Source: Klebsiella michiganensis (GTDB lineage Bacteria; Pseudomonadota; Gammaproteobacteria; Enterobacterales; Enterobacteriaceae). Taken from it: DNA of 64,000 bases. This document shows, in pieces, positions 9,915-19,390 of this stretch; within the stretch, counting starts at the first letter, position 1; each line of letters begins with the position of its first letter. The notes below the pieces were generated by a model. The model ran no database searches. It saw only the letters and a program-made list of their open reading frames with translations, and was not told where the DNA came from. A program made the position numbers and the translations under genes. Location: contig CP011077.1 in the NCBI GenBank assembly GCA_000963575.1, positions 4,960,001 to 5,024,000 of the forward strand, read 5' to 3'.

Positions 9915-11477
9915 ATGGAACCCATATTTTCGCTTGGCATCCGTTCGTTGTGGAACGAATTGAGCCATATGCCCGCAGGTGGCGTCTGGTGGCTAAACGT
10001 AGAAAGTCAGGATGACGCAATAAATCTTGTTAATCAAACGGTTGCCTCCCAACAGTCGAAAGCGAAGGTTGCCGTCATTTCAATGTCGGCAAAGCCCAGG
10101 CAGGCGATAAAGCTTGATTCGGCTGAGGGACCGGAAAAAATACGTCTTTTTACGATGCCTTCGTCCATCAATGGGCTCAATGCGCTGCGCCGCGATCTGA
10201 TGTGTAGCATTAATCCAGAGCACTACTTTTTTATACTCTTAAGCTCAGATAACGTCTGGGAAAATATCCCCCCGGCAGATTTACGTCACTGGCTCGCCGT
10301 AATGGGCAAATGGACCGAACGCAATAAGTGCAGCCTGCTTTTTGTCAATGTCGGAAATAATAATGACAAACAATTCTCATTATTAGTTAGCGAGCACCGC
10401 AGCCTTTCCGGGCTGGCCAGCCTGCGGGCACAAAGCGATATTCATCGTTTTGACATCGCCTTCTGGTGTAACGAGAAAGGCGTCACGGCCGATCAGCAGC
10501 TCAACGTCCACTGGCAAAACGGGAAATGGCAAATTGTAGAAGATGCCGAGAGCTCACCGCAGCCGCGCAGCGACGAAAAACGCGTCCTCAGCCACATTGC
10601 CGTTCTGGAAGGTGCCCCTGCCCTTTCGGAAAACTGGCAGCTCTTCGAAAATAATGAGCAACTGTTTGATGCCGCGCGAACCGCACAGGCCGCAACGATC
10701 ATTTTCTCACTCACTCAAAATAGCCAAATCAACAGTATCGCCCGCCAGATTCATTCGCTTCGCCGCCAGCGCGGCAGCGCCCTGAAACTGATTGTGCGAG
10801 AAAACCAGGCCAGCCTGCGAGCCACCGATGAACGACTTTTGCTGGGCTGCGGCGCAACGCTAATTATTCCGTGGAATGCCCCGCTCTCACGCTGCCTGAC
10901 AATGATAGAAAGCGTGCAGGGTGCGAAATTTACCCGCCACGTTCCGGAAGATATTAGCGTGCTGATAGACCAGATGCAGCCGCTGAAGCTGCGCGGCTAC
11001 CAGAAATGGGACGTCTTCTGCAGCGGCATCAGCGCGCTGATGAACAACGCTCTGCTGCCCGCAGACGGCAAAGGCGTCATGGTCGCACTGCGCCCTGTGC
11101 CAGGGCTGCGCGTTGAGCAAGCGCTTACGCTGTGCCGACCGAACCGTATGGGCGATATCGTGACCATCGGAGAAAACCGGCTAATGCTGTTCCTCTCTTT
11201 CTGCCGCATTAACGATCTCGATACCGCGCTGAACCACATTTTCCCACTGCCGGTGAACGACATATTCACCAACCGCATGGTGTGGTTCGAAGACAGCCAG
11301 ATTGCCGCCGAAATACTCCAGATGCAGGCCTTGCGCCCGGAAAAATGGGTGAAACCACTGGCCGCCACACTCGACCTGAATAGCGTTCGCCATGTGAGCC
11401 GTGAAGGGCATAGCTGGCGCCGGCAACCAACGCCTGTCACGCTGCTGGATGACACTCCGAGGGAGCAGACAAAATGA
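9915..11477 (+). CDS. bcsE: c-di-GMP-binding cellulose biosynthesis protein BcsE
   Basis: BcsE is a cytosolic c-di-GMP sensor that recruits BcsRQ and BcsF to the synthase and is needed for full cellulose output. The 520-residue product matches family length. The C-terminal GIL domain holds the I-site-like motif RMGD at about residues 411-414, which is the RxGD c-di-GMP contact known for the family. It starts the rightward bcsEFG unit, divergent from bcsR. Its stop overlaps the bcsF start as ATGA. Confidence 0.93.
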   Translation: MEPIFSLGIRSLWNELSHMPAGGVWWLNVESQDDAINLVNQTVASQQSKAKVAVISMSAKPRQAIKLDSAEGPEKIRLFTMPSSINGLNALRRDLMCSINPEHYFFILLSSDNVWENIPPADLRHWLAVMGKWTERNKCSLLFVNVGNNNDKQFSLLVSEHRSLSGLASLRAQSDIHRFDIAFWCNEKGVTADQQLNVHWQNGKWQIVEDAESSPQPRSDEKRVLSHIAVLEGAPALSENWQLFENNEQLFDAARTAQAATIIFSLTQNSQINSIARQIHSLRRQRGSALKLIVRENQASLRATDERLLLGCGATLIIPWNAPLSRCLTMIESVQGAKFTRHVPEDISVLIDQMQPLKLRGYQKWDVFCSGISALMNNALLPADGKGVMVALRPVPGLRVEQALTLCRPNRMGDIVTIGENRLMLFLSFCRINDLDTALNHIFPLPVNDIFTNRMVWFEDSQIAAEILQMQALRPEKWVKPLAATLDLNSVRHVSREGHSWRRQPTPVTLLDDTPREQTK

Positions 11478-11668
11478 TGAACATCACTGACATCATTCAG
11501 CTCATCGTGCTTTGCGCGATCGTTTTTATTCCGTTGGGCTACACCGCTCACCGCTGGCTTCCCCGCCTTACCGCCTCGGTACGGCTGATGTTTTTAAAAC
11601 CACGCTATGTTAAATCGGCCGGAACGCTGCGCCGAACTTCCGCCAAGGCAGACCATCAACATGACTAA
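11474..11668 (+). CDS. bcsF: Small membrane protein BcsF
   Basis: BcsF is a short inner-membrane protein of type II cellulose operons that anchors BcsE and supports BcsG. The 64-residue product has one transmembrane helix (about residues 5-25, IIQLIVLCAIVFIPLGY) followed by a basic cytoplasmic tail. It overlaps bcsE by four bases and bcsG by eight, so the three genes look translationally coupled. Confidence 0.9.
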   Translation: MMNITDIIQLIVLCAIVFIPLGYTAHRWLPRLTASVRLMFLKPRYVKSAGTLRRTSAKADHQHD

Positions 11669-13343
11669 TCACTCTCAAACGGCAAAGTCGCCAGCTTATT
11701 TTCTGCAATACTGGCGTGGCCTGGGTGGCTGGAACTACTACTTCCTGTTGAAGTTCGGGCTGCTGTGGACCGGGTATCTGAATTTTCACCCGCTGGCGAA
11801 CCTGGTCTTTGTTGCCTTTTTGCTGTTCCCGCTGCCGCCGCTAAAACTGCACAAGCTGCGTAACTGGATTGCTCTCCCCGTGGGGATAGGCCTGTTCTGG
11901 CACGATACCTGGCTACCCGGCATCGACAGCATGATGAGTCAGGGCTCGCAGGTTGTCGGCTTCAGTGCAGACTACCTCCTCGACCTGGTAACCCGCTTTA
12001 TTAACTGGCAAATGATTGGCGCGGCCTTTGTCCTGCTGGTCGCCTGGCTTTTTGTCTCCCAGTGGCTTCGCGTCACGGTGTTTGTCGTGGCTATCCTGGT
12101 CTGGCTCAACGTGTTAACGGTGGCGGGCCCGGCTATCTCTTTACTGCCATCCACATCGCAAACGACGGCGTCCGTCAGTACTGGCAGTACCGGTGGGGCA
12201 ACGGCTTCCGGCACTACGCTGGCGCCGGTACCTGGCGATATTCCGGCGCAAACGGCCCCGCCGACAAGCGACAATATTACCGCCTGGCTGAACAGCTTCT
12301 ACGCCAGCGAAGCCAAGCGTCAGACCAAATTCCCGGACGCGCTTCCCGCCGACGCGCAGCCTTTTGAACTGCTGATTATCAATATTTGCTCTCTCTCATG
12401 GTCCGACATCGAGGCGGTAGGCCTCAGTTCGCACCCGCTGTGGAAACACTTTGATATTCTGTTCAAAAACTTCAACTCGGCGACCTCCTACAGCGGCCCG
12501 GCCGCTATCCGCCTGCTCCGCGCGAGCTGCGGGCAGTCGTCTCACAAAGGGTTGTATGAGCCTGCGGGCAACCAGTGCTACCTGTTTGACGATCTTGCCC
12601 GTCTCGGCTTCAAGCAGCAGCTGATGATGGATCACAACGGCGTGTTCGGTGACTTCCTGAAAGAAGTGCGTGAATACGGCGGTATTCAGACACCATTGAT
12701 GGATCAAAGCGGGCTGCCGAGCGATCTGCTGGCATTTGATAATTCGCCAATCTATGACGATACCGCTGTGCTGCAGCGCTGGCTGCAGGGCGAGCAAAAT
12801 GACGGCGCGAATCCGCGGACGGCTACCTTCTACAACCTGGTGCCGCTACACGACGGCAACCATTACCCTGGCAACAGCAAAACAGCCGACTATAAAGCGC
12901 GGGCGCAGAAGCTGTTTGATGAGCTGGATTCCTTCCTGACAGAGCTGGAGAAGTCGAACCGCAAAGTCATGGTGGTGATTGTGCCGGAGCACGGCGCGGC
13001 GCTGAAGGGCGATAAAATGCAGGTTTCCGGGCTGCGTGACATCCCAAGTCCTGACATCACCCACGTTCCTGCCGGCGTGAAGTTCATCGGTATGAAAGCC
13101 CCGCACAGCGGCGACGCCATTGAAATCAACCAGCCAAGCAGCTACCTGGCGATTTCAGAGCTGGTTTCCCGCTCGGTGGACGGTAAAAACTTTGTCGCCG
13201 ACCAGGTCGACTGGAGCGCGCTGACCAGCGGTCTGCCGCAAACCGCTCCGGTTTCCGAAAACTCAACGGCGGTGGTGCTGAAGTACCAGGATAAGCCTTA
13301 TGTCCGCCTGAGCGGCGGTGACTGGGTACCGTATCCGCAATAA
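11661..13343 (+). CDS. bcsG: Cellulose phosphoethanolamine transferase BcsG
   Basis: BcsG transfers phosphoethanolamine from phospholipid to glucose units of cellulose. The 560-residue product has several N-terminal membrane helices, a Thr/Ser/Pro-rich linker (about residues 165-210), and a periplasmic alkaline-phosphatase-fold domain. The serine in ATSYSGP falls at residue 278, the position of the E. coli nucleophile. VVIVPEHG supplies metal ligands. An open frame continues upstream, but the ATG at 11661 matches the E. coli start. Confidence 0.94.
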   Translation: MTNHSQTAKSPAYFLQYWRGLGGWNYYFLLKFGLLWTGYLNFHPLANLVFVAFLLFPLPPLKLHKLRNWIALPVGIGLFWHDTWLPGIDSMMSQGSQVVGFSADYLLDLVTRFINWQMIGAAFVLLVAWLFVSQWLRVTVFVVAILVWLNVLTVAGPAISLLPSTSQTTASVSTGSTGGATASGTTLAPVPGDIPAQTAPPTSDNITAWLNSFYASEAKRQTKFPDALPADAQPFELLIINICSLSWSDIEAVGLSSHPLWKHFDILFKNFNSATSYSGPAAIRLLRASCGQSSHKGLYEPAGNQCYLFDDLARLGFKQQLMMDHNGVFGDFLKEVREYGGIQTPLMDQSGLPSDLLAFDNSPIYDDTAVLQRWLQGEQNDGANPRTATFYNLVPLHDGNHYPGNSKTADYKARAQKLFDELDSFLTELEKSNRKVMVVIVPEHGAALKGDKMQVSGLRDIPSPDITHVPAGVKFIGMKAPHSGDAIEINQPSSYLAISELVSRSVDGKNFVADQVDWSALTSGLPQTAPVSENSTAVVLKYQDKPYVRLSGGDWVPYPQ

Positions 13344-13362
13344 CGTTTGTGTGTAGACTCCG

Positions 13363-13394
13363 AAAACCGGCGCCTTGTGCGCCGGTTTTTTTTT
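13363..13394. terminator. Bidirectional intrinsic terminator between bcsG and yiaD
   Basis: A GC-rich stem aaaaccggcgc / gcgccggtttt with a short loop is followed by nine T on the plus strand and by T on the minus strand. It serves the convergent bcsG and yiaD genes. Confidence 0.85.
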
Positions 13395-13430
13395 GCGGTT
13401 TTCGGAAAATCTGAACCGCTGTGAGCGGGG

Positions 13431-14093
13431 TTAACCCAAAGGACTCAGGGTGATTTCTACGCGGCGGTTTTGCGCTTTGCCTTCCGCGGTGCTGTTGCTG
13501 GCAATCGGATTCGCCGGGCCTGCACCGGAGGTGCGAATACGGCTGGCGTCAACGCCCTGGGTAATCAGCGCGCTTCCTACGCCGTCCGCACGCTGCTGCG
13601 ACAGGCGCATATTCAGATCTTTGCTGCCGGTACTGTCGGTATAGCCGACCACGTTAACCGCTGTTTTGGGGTACTCTTTCAACACCATCGCCACGCCGGT
13701 CAGCGTGTTTGCCCCCGCAGGTTTCAGGGTGGCGCTGCTGCTGTCAAAGGTGACATTATTCGGCATATTCAACACGATGTTGTCGCCACTACGGGTCACG
13801 CTCACGCCGGTTCCGCGCATTTTGTCGCGCAGCTTAGCTTCCTGCACATCCATGTAGTAACCGACCCCACCCCCGAGCGCTGCACCGGCAGCGGCACCAA
13901 TCAGTGCGCCCTTACCGCGATCTTTTTTTGATGACGAAAGTGCCCCCACGCCCGCCCCAACCAGCGAGCCAATCCCGGCGCCTATGCCTGATTTTCCTGC
14001 CTGGCTTTCGCCGGTATACGGATTAGTGGTGCAGCCAGAAACCGCTAAGCTGCCACACACGACGGCGGCCATAATCATGACGCGTTTTTTCAT
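13431..14093 (-). CDS. yiaD: OmpA-family outer-membrane lipoprotein YiaD
   Basis: This is a peptidoglycan-associated lipoprotein. In E. coli, YiaD overproduction suppresses some outer-membrane assembly defects. The 220-residue product has a lipoprotein signal with lipobox LAVSGC and a glycine-zipper stretch (about residues 35-80, GIGAGIGSLVGAGVG) that can insert in membranes. The C-terminal OmpA domain carries VVGYTDSTGS and LSQQRADGV, then NRRVEI, the peptidoglycan-binding signature. It is a single gene convergent with bcsG and divergent from bisC. Confidence 0.93.
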   Translation of the reverse strand: MKKRVMIMAAVVCGSLAVSGCTTNPYTGESQAGKSGIGAGIGSLVGAGVGALSSSKKDRGKGALIGAAAGAALGGGVGYYMDVQEAKLRDKMRGTGVSVTRSGDNIVLNMPNNVTFDSSSATLKPAGANTLTGVAMVLKEYPKTAVNVVGYTDSTGSKDLNMRLSQQRADGVGSALITQGVDASRIRTSGAGPANPIASNSTAEGKAQNRRVEITLSPLG

Positions 14094-14247
14094 CTTATTT
14101 CCTTCTATCCTTATTCATCCTTTGCCGGAGATGAGTCCGGCGATTGATTATGACGGCAATTCGTGTAGAAAATTCCGGTAAGTATTCTGAATCGTTGTCA
14201 TAAATGCGTGGGCACAGAGCCCACCGCCTGCCATCGCGGAGCCCAAA

Positions 14248-16578
14248 TTGGCCAATACATCACCTTCACGAAAACAGATCCTCACTGCCGCGCACTGGGG
14301 CCCTATGCTGGTTGAAACCGACGGAGAGCGGGTTTATAGCTCTCGCGGCGCGCTTGAAACCGGTCATCAAAACTCGCTGCAAAGTGCGGTGCCCGACCAG
14401 GTTCACAGCAAAGCTCGCGTTGCGTTTCCTATGGCTCGGAAAGGGTTCCTGGCCTCCCCGGATAAGCCGCTGGGCGTTCGCGGTGAAGATGACTATGTTC
14501 GCATCAGTTGGGATGACGCCCTGACGCTTATCCATCAACAGCACAAGCGCATTCGCGAGGGCTACGGCCCGGCGGCCATTTTCGCGGGCTCCTACGGCTG
14601 GCGCTCCAACGGCGTGCTGCACAAAGCCTCTACCCTGCTTCAGCGCTACATGAGCCTTGCGGGCGGCTATACCGGGCATTCCGGCGACTACTCCACCGGT
14701 GCCGCGCAGGTGATCATGCCTTACGTGGTTGGTTCTAACGAGGTTTACCAGCAACAGACCAGCTGGCCGCTGCTGCTTGAGAACAGCGAAGTGGTCGTGC
14801 TGTGGAGCGCGAACCCACTCAACACGCTGAAAATTGCCTGGAATGCCAGCGACGAACAGGGCGTGAAGTACTTCGAACAGTTAAAAAACAGCGGCAAAAC
14901 GATCGTCGCCATCGACCCGATGCGCTCTGAAACGGTGGATTTCTTCGGTGAACGTGCCGAATGGATCGCGCCGCATATGGGGACCGACGTCGCGCTGATG
15001 CTCGGCATTGCCCACACGCTGGTCATTCATGGCCGGCAGGATAGCGATTTCCTCGCTCGCTGCACCTATGGCTACGAGAAGTTTGAAGCCTATCTGCTCG
15101 GCAAAACCGACGGGACGCCCAAAAGCGCGGCCTGGGCAGCTGAAATTTGCGGTATTCCTGCGGGAACCATCGAAAAACTGGCGGATCTTTTCAGCCACAA
15201 GCGCACCATGCTAATGGCGGGCTGGGGCATGCAGCGCCAGCAATACGGCGAGCAAAAGCACTGGATGCTGGTCACGCTGGCCGCCATGCTGGGCCAGATT
15301 GGCACCCCGGGCGGCGGCTTTGGCCTCTCCTACCACTTCGCCAACGGCGGCAATCCGACCCGCAGCGCAGCGGTTCCTGGTTCCCTGCAGGGATCGCTGA
15401 AGGGCGGAACCGATGCGGTGGAAAAAATCCCCGTGGCGCGCATTGTCGAAGCGCTGGAAAACCCCGGCGGGGCTTATCAGCATAACGGCAAAGAGCACAG
15501 CTTCCCCGACCTCCGCATGCTGTGGTGGGCCGGCGGCAGCAACTTCACCCATCACCAGGACACCAACCGCCTTGCCGCGGCCTGGCAAAAACCTGAACTG
15601 ATCGTTATCTCCGAATGTTTCTGGACGGCGGCGGCAAAACACGCCGATATCGTTCTGCCGGTGACCACTTCATTCGAGCGAAACGACATGACGATGACCG
15701 GTGATTACAGCAATCAACACCTGGTCCCTATGAAACAGGTCGTCGCCCCGCAGGGAGAATCGAGGAACGATTTTGATATTTTTGCAGCCCTGAGCGAAAA
15801 ATGGGAATCCGGAGGCGAAGCGCGGTTCAGCGAAGGTAAAAGTGAACTTGAATGGCTGGAATCTTTCTATGATATCGCCCGCCAGCGCGGGGCTACCCAG
15901 CAAATCACACTGCCGGAATTCAGTGAATTCTGGGAATCTAACCAGCTGATAGAAATGCCAGAAAATGCGAAAAATGCCGAATTTATTCGCTTCTCGGACT
16001 TCCGTGACAATCCAGAGGGAAATCCCCTCAAAACGCCGAGCGGTAAAATTGAGATCTATTCTGAGCGCATCGCCAGCTTTGGGTATGATGACTGCCCACC
16101 TCACCCAAGCTGGCTGGCACCGGATGAATGGCAGGGCAATGCCGCCTCCGGCCAGCTGCAGCTGCTCTCATCGCATCCTGCCCACCGCCTGCACAGCCAG
16201 CTAAACTATGCCGGACTGCGCGACCAGTACGCCATTGCCGGGCGCGAGCCTATTACGCTGCATCCCGAGGATGCCAAAGCACGCGGGATCGCTCACGGCG
16301 ATTTAGTACGGGTATGGAACGCTCGCGGGCAGGTATTGGTCGGGGCCCAGGTGACCGACGGCATTCGGCCAGGCGTGGTCTGTATCCACCAGGGCGCATG
16401 GCCCGATCTGGATGAAGACAAACTGTGTAAAAACGGCGCGGTTAACGTACTCACGATGGATATCCCGTCTTCACGGCTCGCCAACGGCTGCGCGGCAAAT
16501 AACTCCCTCGTCTGGGCGGAGAAATTTACCGGCCCGGCTCCTGCCGTGACGGCGTTTGATCCGCCTGCCAGCTCATAA
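14248..16578 (+). CDS. bisC: Biotin sulfoxide / methionine sulfoxide reductase BisC
   Basis: BisC is a molybdenum bis-MGD enzyme of the DMSO reductase family that reduces d-biotin sulfoxide and free methionine S-sulfoxide in the cytoplasm. The 776-residue product shows no Tat signal. It starts with ANTSPSRKQILTAAHWGP, typical of BisC. Serine 149 in GDYSTGAAQ is the likely Mo ligand. Later blocks are GWGMQRQQYGEQ, FANGGNPTR and FERNDMTMTGDYSNQH. The 3' end overlaps convergent yiaC by 53 bases. Length and domains are complete. Confidence 0.93.
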   Translation: MANTSPSRKQILTAAHWGPMLVETDGERVYSSRGALETGHQNSLQSAVPDQVHSKARVAFPMARKGFLASPDKPLGVRGEDDYVRISWDDALTLIHQQHKRIREGYGPAAIFAGSYGWRSNGVLHKASTLLQRYMSLAGGYTGHSGDYSTGAAQVIMPYVVGSNEVYQQQTSWPLLLENSEVVVLWSANPLNTLKIAWNASDEQGVKYFEQLKNSGKTIVAIDPMRSETVDFFGERAEWIAPHMGTDVALMLGIAHTLVIHGRQDSDFLARCTYGYEKFEAYLLGKTDGTPKSAAWAAEICGIPAGTIEKLADLFSHKRTMLMAGWGMQRQQYGEQKHWMLVTLAAMLGQIGTPGGGFGLSYHFANGGNPTRSAAVPGSLQGSLKGGTDAVEKIPVARIVEALENPGGAYQHNGKEHSFPDLRMLWWAGGSNFTHHQDTNRLAAAWQKPELIVISECFWTAAAKHADIVLPVTTSFERNDMTMTGDYSNQHLVPMKQVVAPQGESRNDFDIFAALSEKWESGGEARFSEGKSELEWLESFYDIARQRGATQQITLPEFSEFWESNQLIEMPENAKNAEFIRFSDFRDNPEGNPLKTPSGKIEIYSERIASFGYDDCPPHPSWLAPDEWQGNAASGQLQLLSSHPAHRLHSQLNYAGLRDQYAIAGREPITLHPEDAKARGIAHGDLVRVWNARGQVLVGAQVTDGIRPGVVCIHQGAWPDLDEDKLCKNGAVNVLTMDIPSSRLANGCAANNSLVWAEKFTGPAPAVTAFDPPASS

Positions 16579-16987
16579 TCCACGTCGGGTGCTGCGTTTC
16601 TTCCTGCCACGCGCTCTCTTCAATGTGAAAGCCGTGGCGGTGATAGAAATGCACCGCCCGACGGTTTTTCTGGTATACCTCAAGACTTAAGGCCTGGTAT
16701 TCCGCTTTCGCCTTCTCCAGCAATTCACCGCCGAACCCCTGCCCGGCAAAAGAAGGCGCCACGAACAGCGCGCCAATAAACTGCTGGTCCATCACGCTGA
16801 TAAAGCCCACCATCTGTTGCTGGTGCAGGTACACCCACGTATTTGACTGAGGAATATAGACGTTACGCACCAGGTTAAGGCTCTCGTGCCAGTAGCTTTC
16901 CGGGATAAACGGATGGCCGACGATGGTACTTTCAAGCCAGAGCGCTATGAGCGTATCCATTTCCCCACGGCTAAACGGCTGGATCAT
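16526..16987 (-). CDS. yiaC: GNAT N-acetyltransferase YiaC
   Basis: This is a Gcn5-related acetyltransferase; E. coli YiaC acetylates protein lysines and can lower motility. The 153-residue product contains the acetyl-CoA pyrophosphate loop GQGFGGELL preceded by ALFVAPSF, and the motif VYQKNRRAVHFYHRHGF. Its start overlaps the tag stop by four bases (ATGA), giving a two-gene unit tag-yiaC. The C-terminus runs 53 bases into bisC on the other strand. Confidence 0.88.
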   Translation of the reverse strand: MIQPFSRGEMDTLIALWLESTIVGHPFIPESYWHESLNLVRNVYIPQSNTWVYLHQQQMVGFISVMDQQFIGALFVAPSFAGQGFGGELLEKAKAEYQALSLEVYQKNRRAVHFYHRHGFHIEESAWQEETQHPTWIMSWQADQTPSRQEPGR

Positions 16988-17547
16988 TGGCGAAAATCAG
17001 GGTGGCAGAAACAGCTGGTCACATGGTCATTGACCAGGCCGCAGGCCTGCATAAACGAATAGCAGATAGTCGACCCCACAAACTTAAACCCGCGCTTCTT
17101 TAGCGCCTTAGACAGCGCATCTGACGTCGGCGTAAAGGCTGGAACTTCGCTGAGTGAAGCGGCATGCGACACCTTTGGTTTATTCTCCACGAAGGCCCAA
17201 ACAAACTCCGGGAATTTCTCACCGTTGGCTTCCATGGCGAGGAAAGCTTTGGCGTTGGTGATAATCGCCTCAATTTTCCCACGATGGCGAATAATTCCGG
17301 CATCCAGCATCAGCGCATCGACCTCTTCCGGCTGAATCAGCGCCACGGCATAAGGGTCAAAATTCCTGAAACGCTGGCGGTAATTTTCCCGTTTTTTCAA
17401 CACGGTAATCCACGAAAGCCCGGCCTGCTGGCCTTCCAGGCAAATCATCTCAAAGAGCTTCTGCCCGTCGGTGACCGGCACGCCCCATTCTTTGTCGTGA
17501 TACTCCAGATACAGCGGATCCTGAGTGACCCAGCCACAACGTTCCAT
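16984..17547 (-). CDS. tag: DNA-3-methyladenine glycosylase I
   Basis: Tag removes 3-methyladenine from alkylated DNA. The 187-residue product has MERCGWV at the N-terminus and DHVTSCFCHP at the C-terminus, which supply the Cys/His zinc snap of the family. The helix-hairpin core FEMICLEGQQAGLSWITVL is present. Length equals that of E. coli Tag. It is the first gene of tag-yiaC. Confidence 0.95.
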   Translation of the reverse strand: MERCGWVTQDPLYLEYHDKEWGVPVTDGQKLFEMICLEGQQAGLSWITVLKKRENYRQRFRNFDPYAVALIQPEEVDALMLDAGIIRHRGKIEAIITNAKAFLAMEANGEKFPEFVWAFVENKPKVSHAASLSEVPAFTPTSDALSKALKKRGFKFVGSTICYSFMQACGLVNDHVTSCFCHPDFRQ

Positions 17548-17797
17548 TTTGCTCTCCCTGATAACCTGCCGAGCATGGGCAAATTTTACTTTCTGACAAT
17601 AGTGAATCCGGGGTATTTCGCAACCCTGAATGAGATCAAAGAAAGGGGACTTAATACCGATAAATTTGCAAAGTGTTAACCATGTCTCATTTATGATTTA
17701 ACATTTGATATACAGCAAATACGCACATCACAATGATAGCGAGCACTAACCAACAAAATATAAAGTGCAGCGTGAAGGCTGTTCATACCGTCTGAGA

Positions 17798-17828
17798 GGC
17801 ATTTCATTCCGTTCCCCATGCATTTCAT
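17798..17828 (+). promoter_or_regulatory. Tandem YpdB (PyrR)-type operator upstream of yhjX
   Basis: GGCATTTCAT at 17798-17807 and TGCATTTCAT at 17819-17828 are direct repeats separated by 11 bases. This is the arrangement known for the response regulator YpdB, which activates E. coli yhjX when extracellular pyruvate is sensed by YpdA. The repeats lie 80-110 bases before the yhjX start. The rest of the 360-base gap after tag is AT-rich, with no gene seen. Confidence 0.8.
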
Positions 17829-17907
17829 GCCGTTTTTTCCTGGAATAAACGGCGCTTCGCTATCGTAGACGGCAGATAACTTTCCTTATATTCGCAGGAC
17901 ATCTGCC

Positions 17908-19116
17908 ATGAACACTGCCACCTACAACCGTACTCGCTGGTTAACCCTCATCGGAACCATCATTACTCAGTTCGCGCTGGGTTCTGTTTATACCTGGAGC
18001 CTGTTCAACAGCTCGCTGTCCCAGAAGCTGGACGCCCCCATCAGCCAGGTTGCATTCTCCTTCGGCCTGTTGAGCCTTGGCCTCGCTATCTCTTCTTCCG
18101 TAGCGGGCAAACTGCAGGACCGATTCGGCGTGCGCAAAGTCACCATGGCGGCGGGCGTGCTGCTCGGTGCCGGGCTATTCTTCACCGCACATGCCAACAA
18201 CCTGATGATGCTGTGGCTCACGGCGGGCGTGCTGGTTGGCCTGGCGGACGGCGCAGGCTACCTGCTAACGCTGTCTAACTGCGTGAAGTGGTTCCCGGAG
18301 CGTAAGGGGCTGATTTCTGCCTTCTCTATCGGCGCCTATGGCCTCGGTAGCCTCGGTTTTAAATATATCGATACCCACCTGCTGGCGGCCTACGGTCTGG
18401 AAAACACCTTTATGATCTGGGGTGGCCTGGCGATGGTTATGGTGCTGTTTGGCGCCACCATGATGAAAGATGCCCCGCTGCAGGTAACCCAATCCGCAGG
18501 CGGCGCAGCGAAGACCGATTTCACCCTCGCAGAATCTATGCGCCAGCCACAATACTGGATGCTGGCATTGATGTTCCTCACGGCCTGCATGAGCGGCCTG
18601 TACGTTATCGGCGTTGCAAAAGATATCGCTCAGGGCATGGTTCACCTGGATGCCATGTCTGCCGCCAATGCGGTAACCGTTATCTCCATTGCTAACCTGA
18701 GCGGCCGCCTTGTTCTCGGCATCCTGTCCGATAAAATTGCCCGTATTCGGGTGATCACCATTGGTCAGGTGATTTCACTGGTCGGTATGGCGGCCCTGCT
18801 GTTTGCCCCGCTGAACGAAGCGACCTTCTTTGCGGCCATCGCCTGCGTTGCCTTTAACTTTGGCGGCACCATCACCGTTTATCCTTCGCTGGTCAGCGAA
18901 TTCTTTGGCCTGAATAATCTGACCAAGAACTACGGCGTGATTTACCTGGGCTTTGGGATCGGCAGCATCTGCGGCTCCATCATCGCCTCACTGTTCGGCG
19001 GCTTCTACGTGACCTTCTGCGTTATCTTTGCCCTGCTGATTCTGTCGCTGGCGATCTCCACCACAATTCGTCAGCCGGTACGCACCGTCCTCAATCACAA
19101 GCACGCCCACGCCTGA
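17908..19116 (+). CDS. yhjX: MFS transporter YhjX (oxalate:formate antiporter family)
   Basis: This inner-membrane transporter is the known YpdAB target, linked to pyruvate nutrition; the exact substrate is not settled. The 402-residue product has 12 predicted membrane segments, the opening RTRWLTLIGTIITQFALG nearly identical to E. coli YhjX, and the loop motif GKLQDRFGVRKV. The paired operator upstream supports the same control. It is a monocistronic gene. Confidence 0.93.
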   Translation: MNTATYNRTRWLTLIGTIITQFALGSVYTWSLFNSSLSQKLDAPISQVAFSFGLLSLGLAISSSVAGKLQDRFGVRKVTMAAGVLLGAGLFFTAHANNLMMLWLTAGVLVGLADGAGYLLTLSNCVKWFPERKGLISAFSIGAYGLGSLGFKYIDTHLLAAYGLENTFMIWGGLAMVMVLFGATMMKDAPLQVTQSAGGAAKTDFTLAESMRQPQYWMLALMFLTACMSGLYVIGVAKDIAQGMVHLDAMSAANAVTVISIANLSGRLVLGILSDKIARIRVITIGQVISLVGMAALLFAPLNEATFFAAIACVAFNFGGTITVYPSLVSEFFGLNNLTKNYGVIYLGFGIGSICGSIIASLFGGFYVTFCVIFALLILSLAISTTIRQPVRTVLNHKHAHA

Positions 19117-19140
19117 TAGACTTCGCCAGACATACGTTAA

Positions 19141-19163
19141 GGCCGCCTGATGGGCGGCTTTGA
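19141..19163 (+). terminator. Weak hairpin after yhjX
   Basis: Stem gccgcc / gggcggc is followed by a short T tract 25-45 bases past the yhjX stop. It is short on uridines, so termination is uncertain. Confidence 0.45.
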
Positions 19164-19390
19164 CGTAGCCCATCACCGCCTTTTGTTTTCTCTCCAAACA
19201 AAAACACAACGGTAGCAATGAAATAACCGTCTTTAGGGAGACTTTTTCGCCACAAGCTGTATTATCCCGGCCAGGATAAATCCCCCTTCTAACTGCCTTA
19301 TCCTTTTTTCACTCGTCAGGCCAACAGAGGGATCGCTCTCCTAAGACAGCATTTGCTATCCAGAACAGCCCTACAGAGAAAACGAGCACC

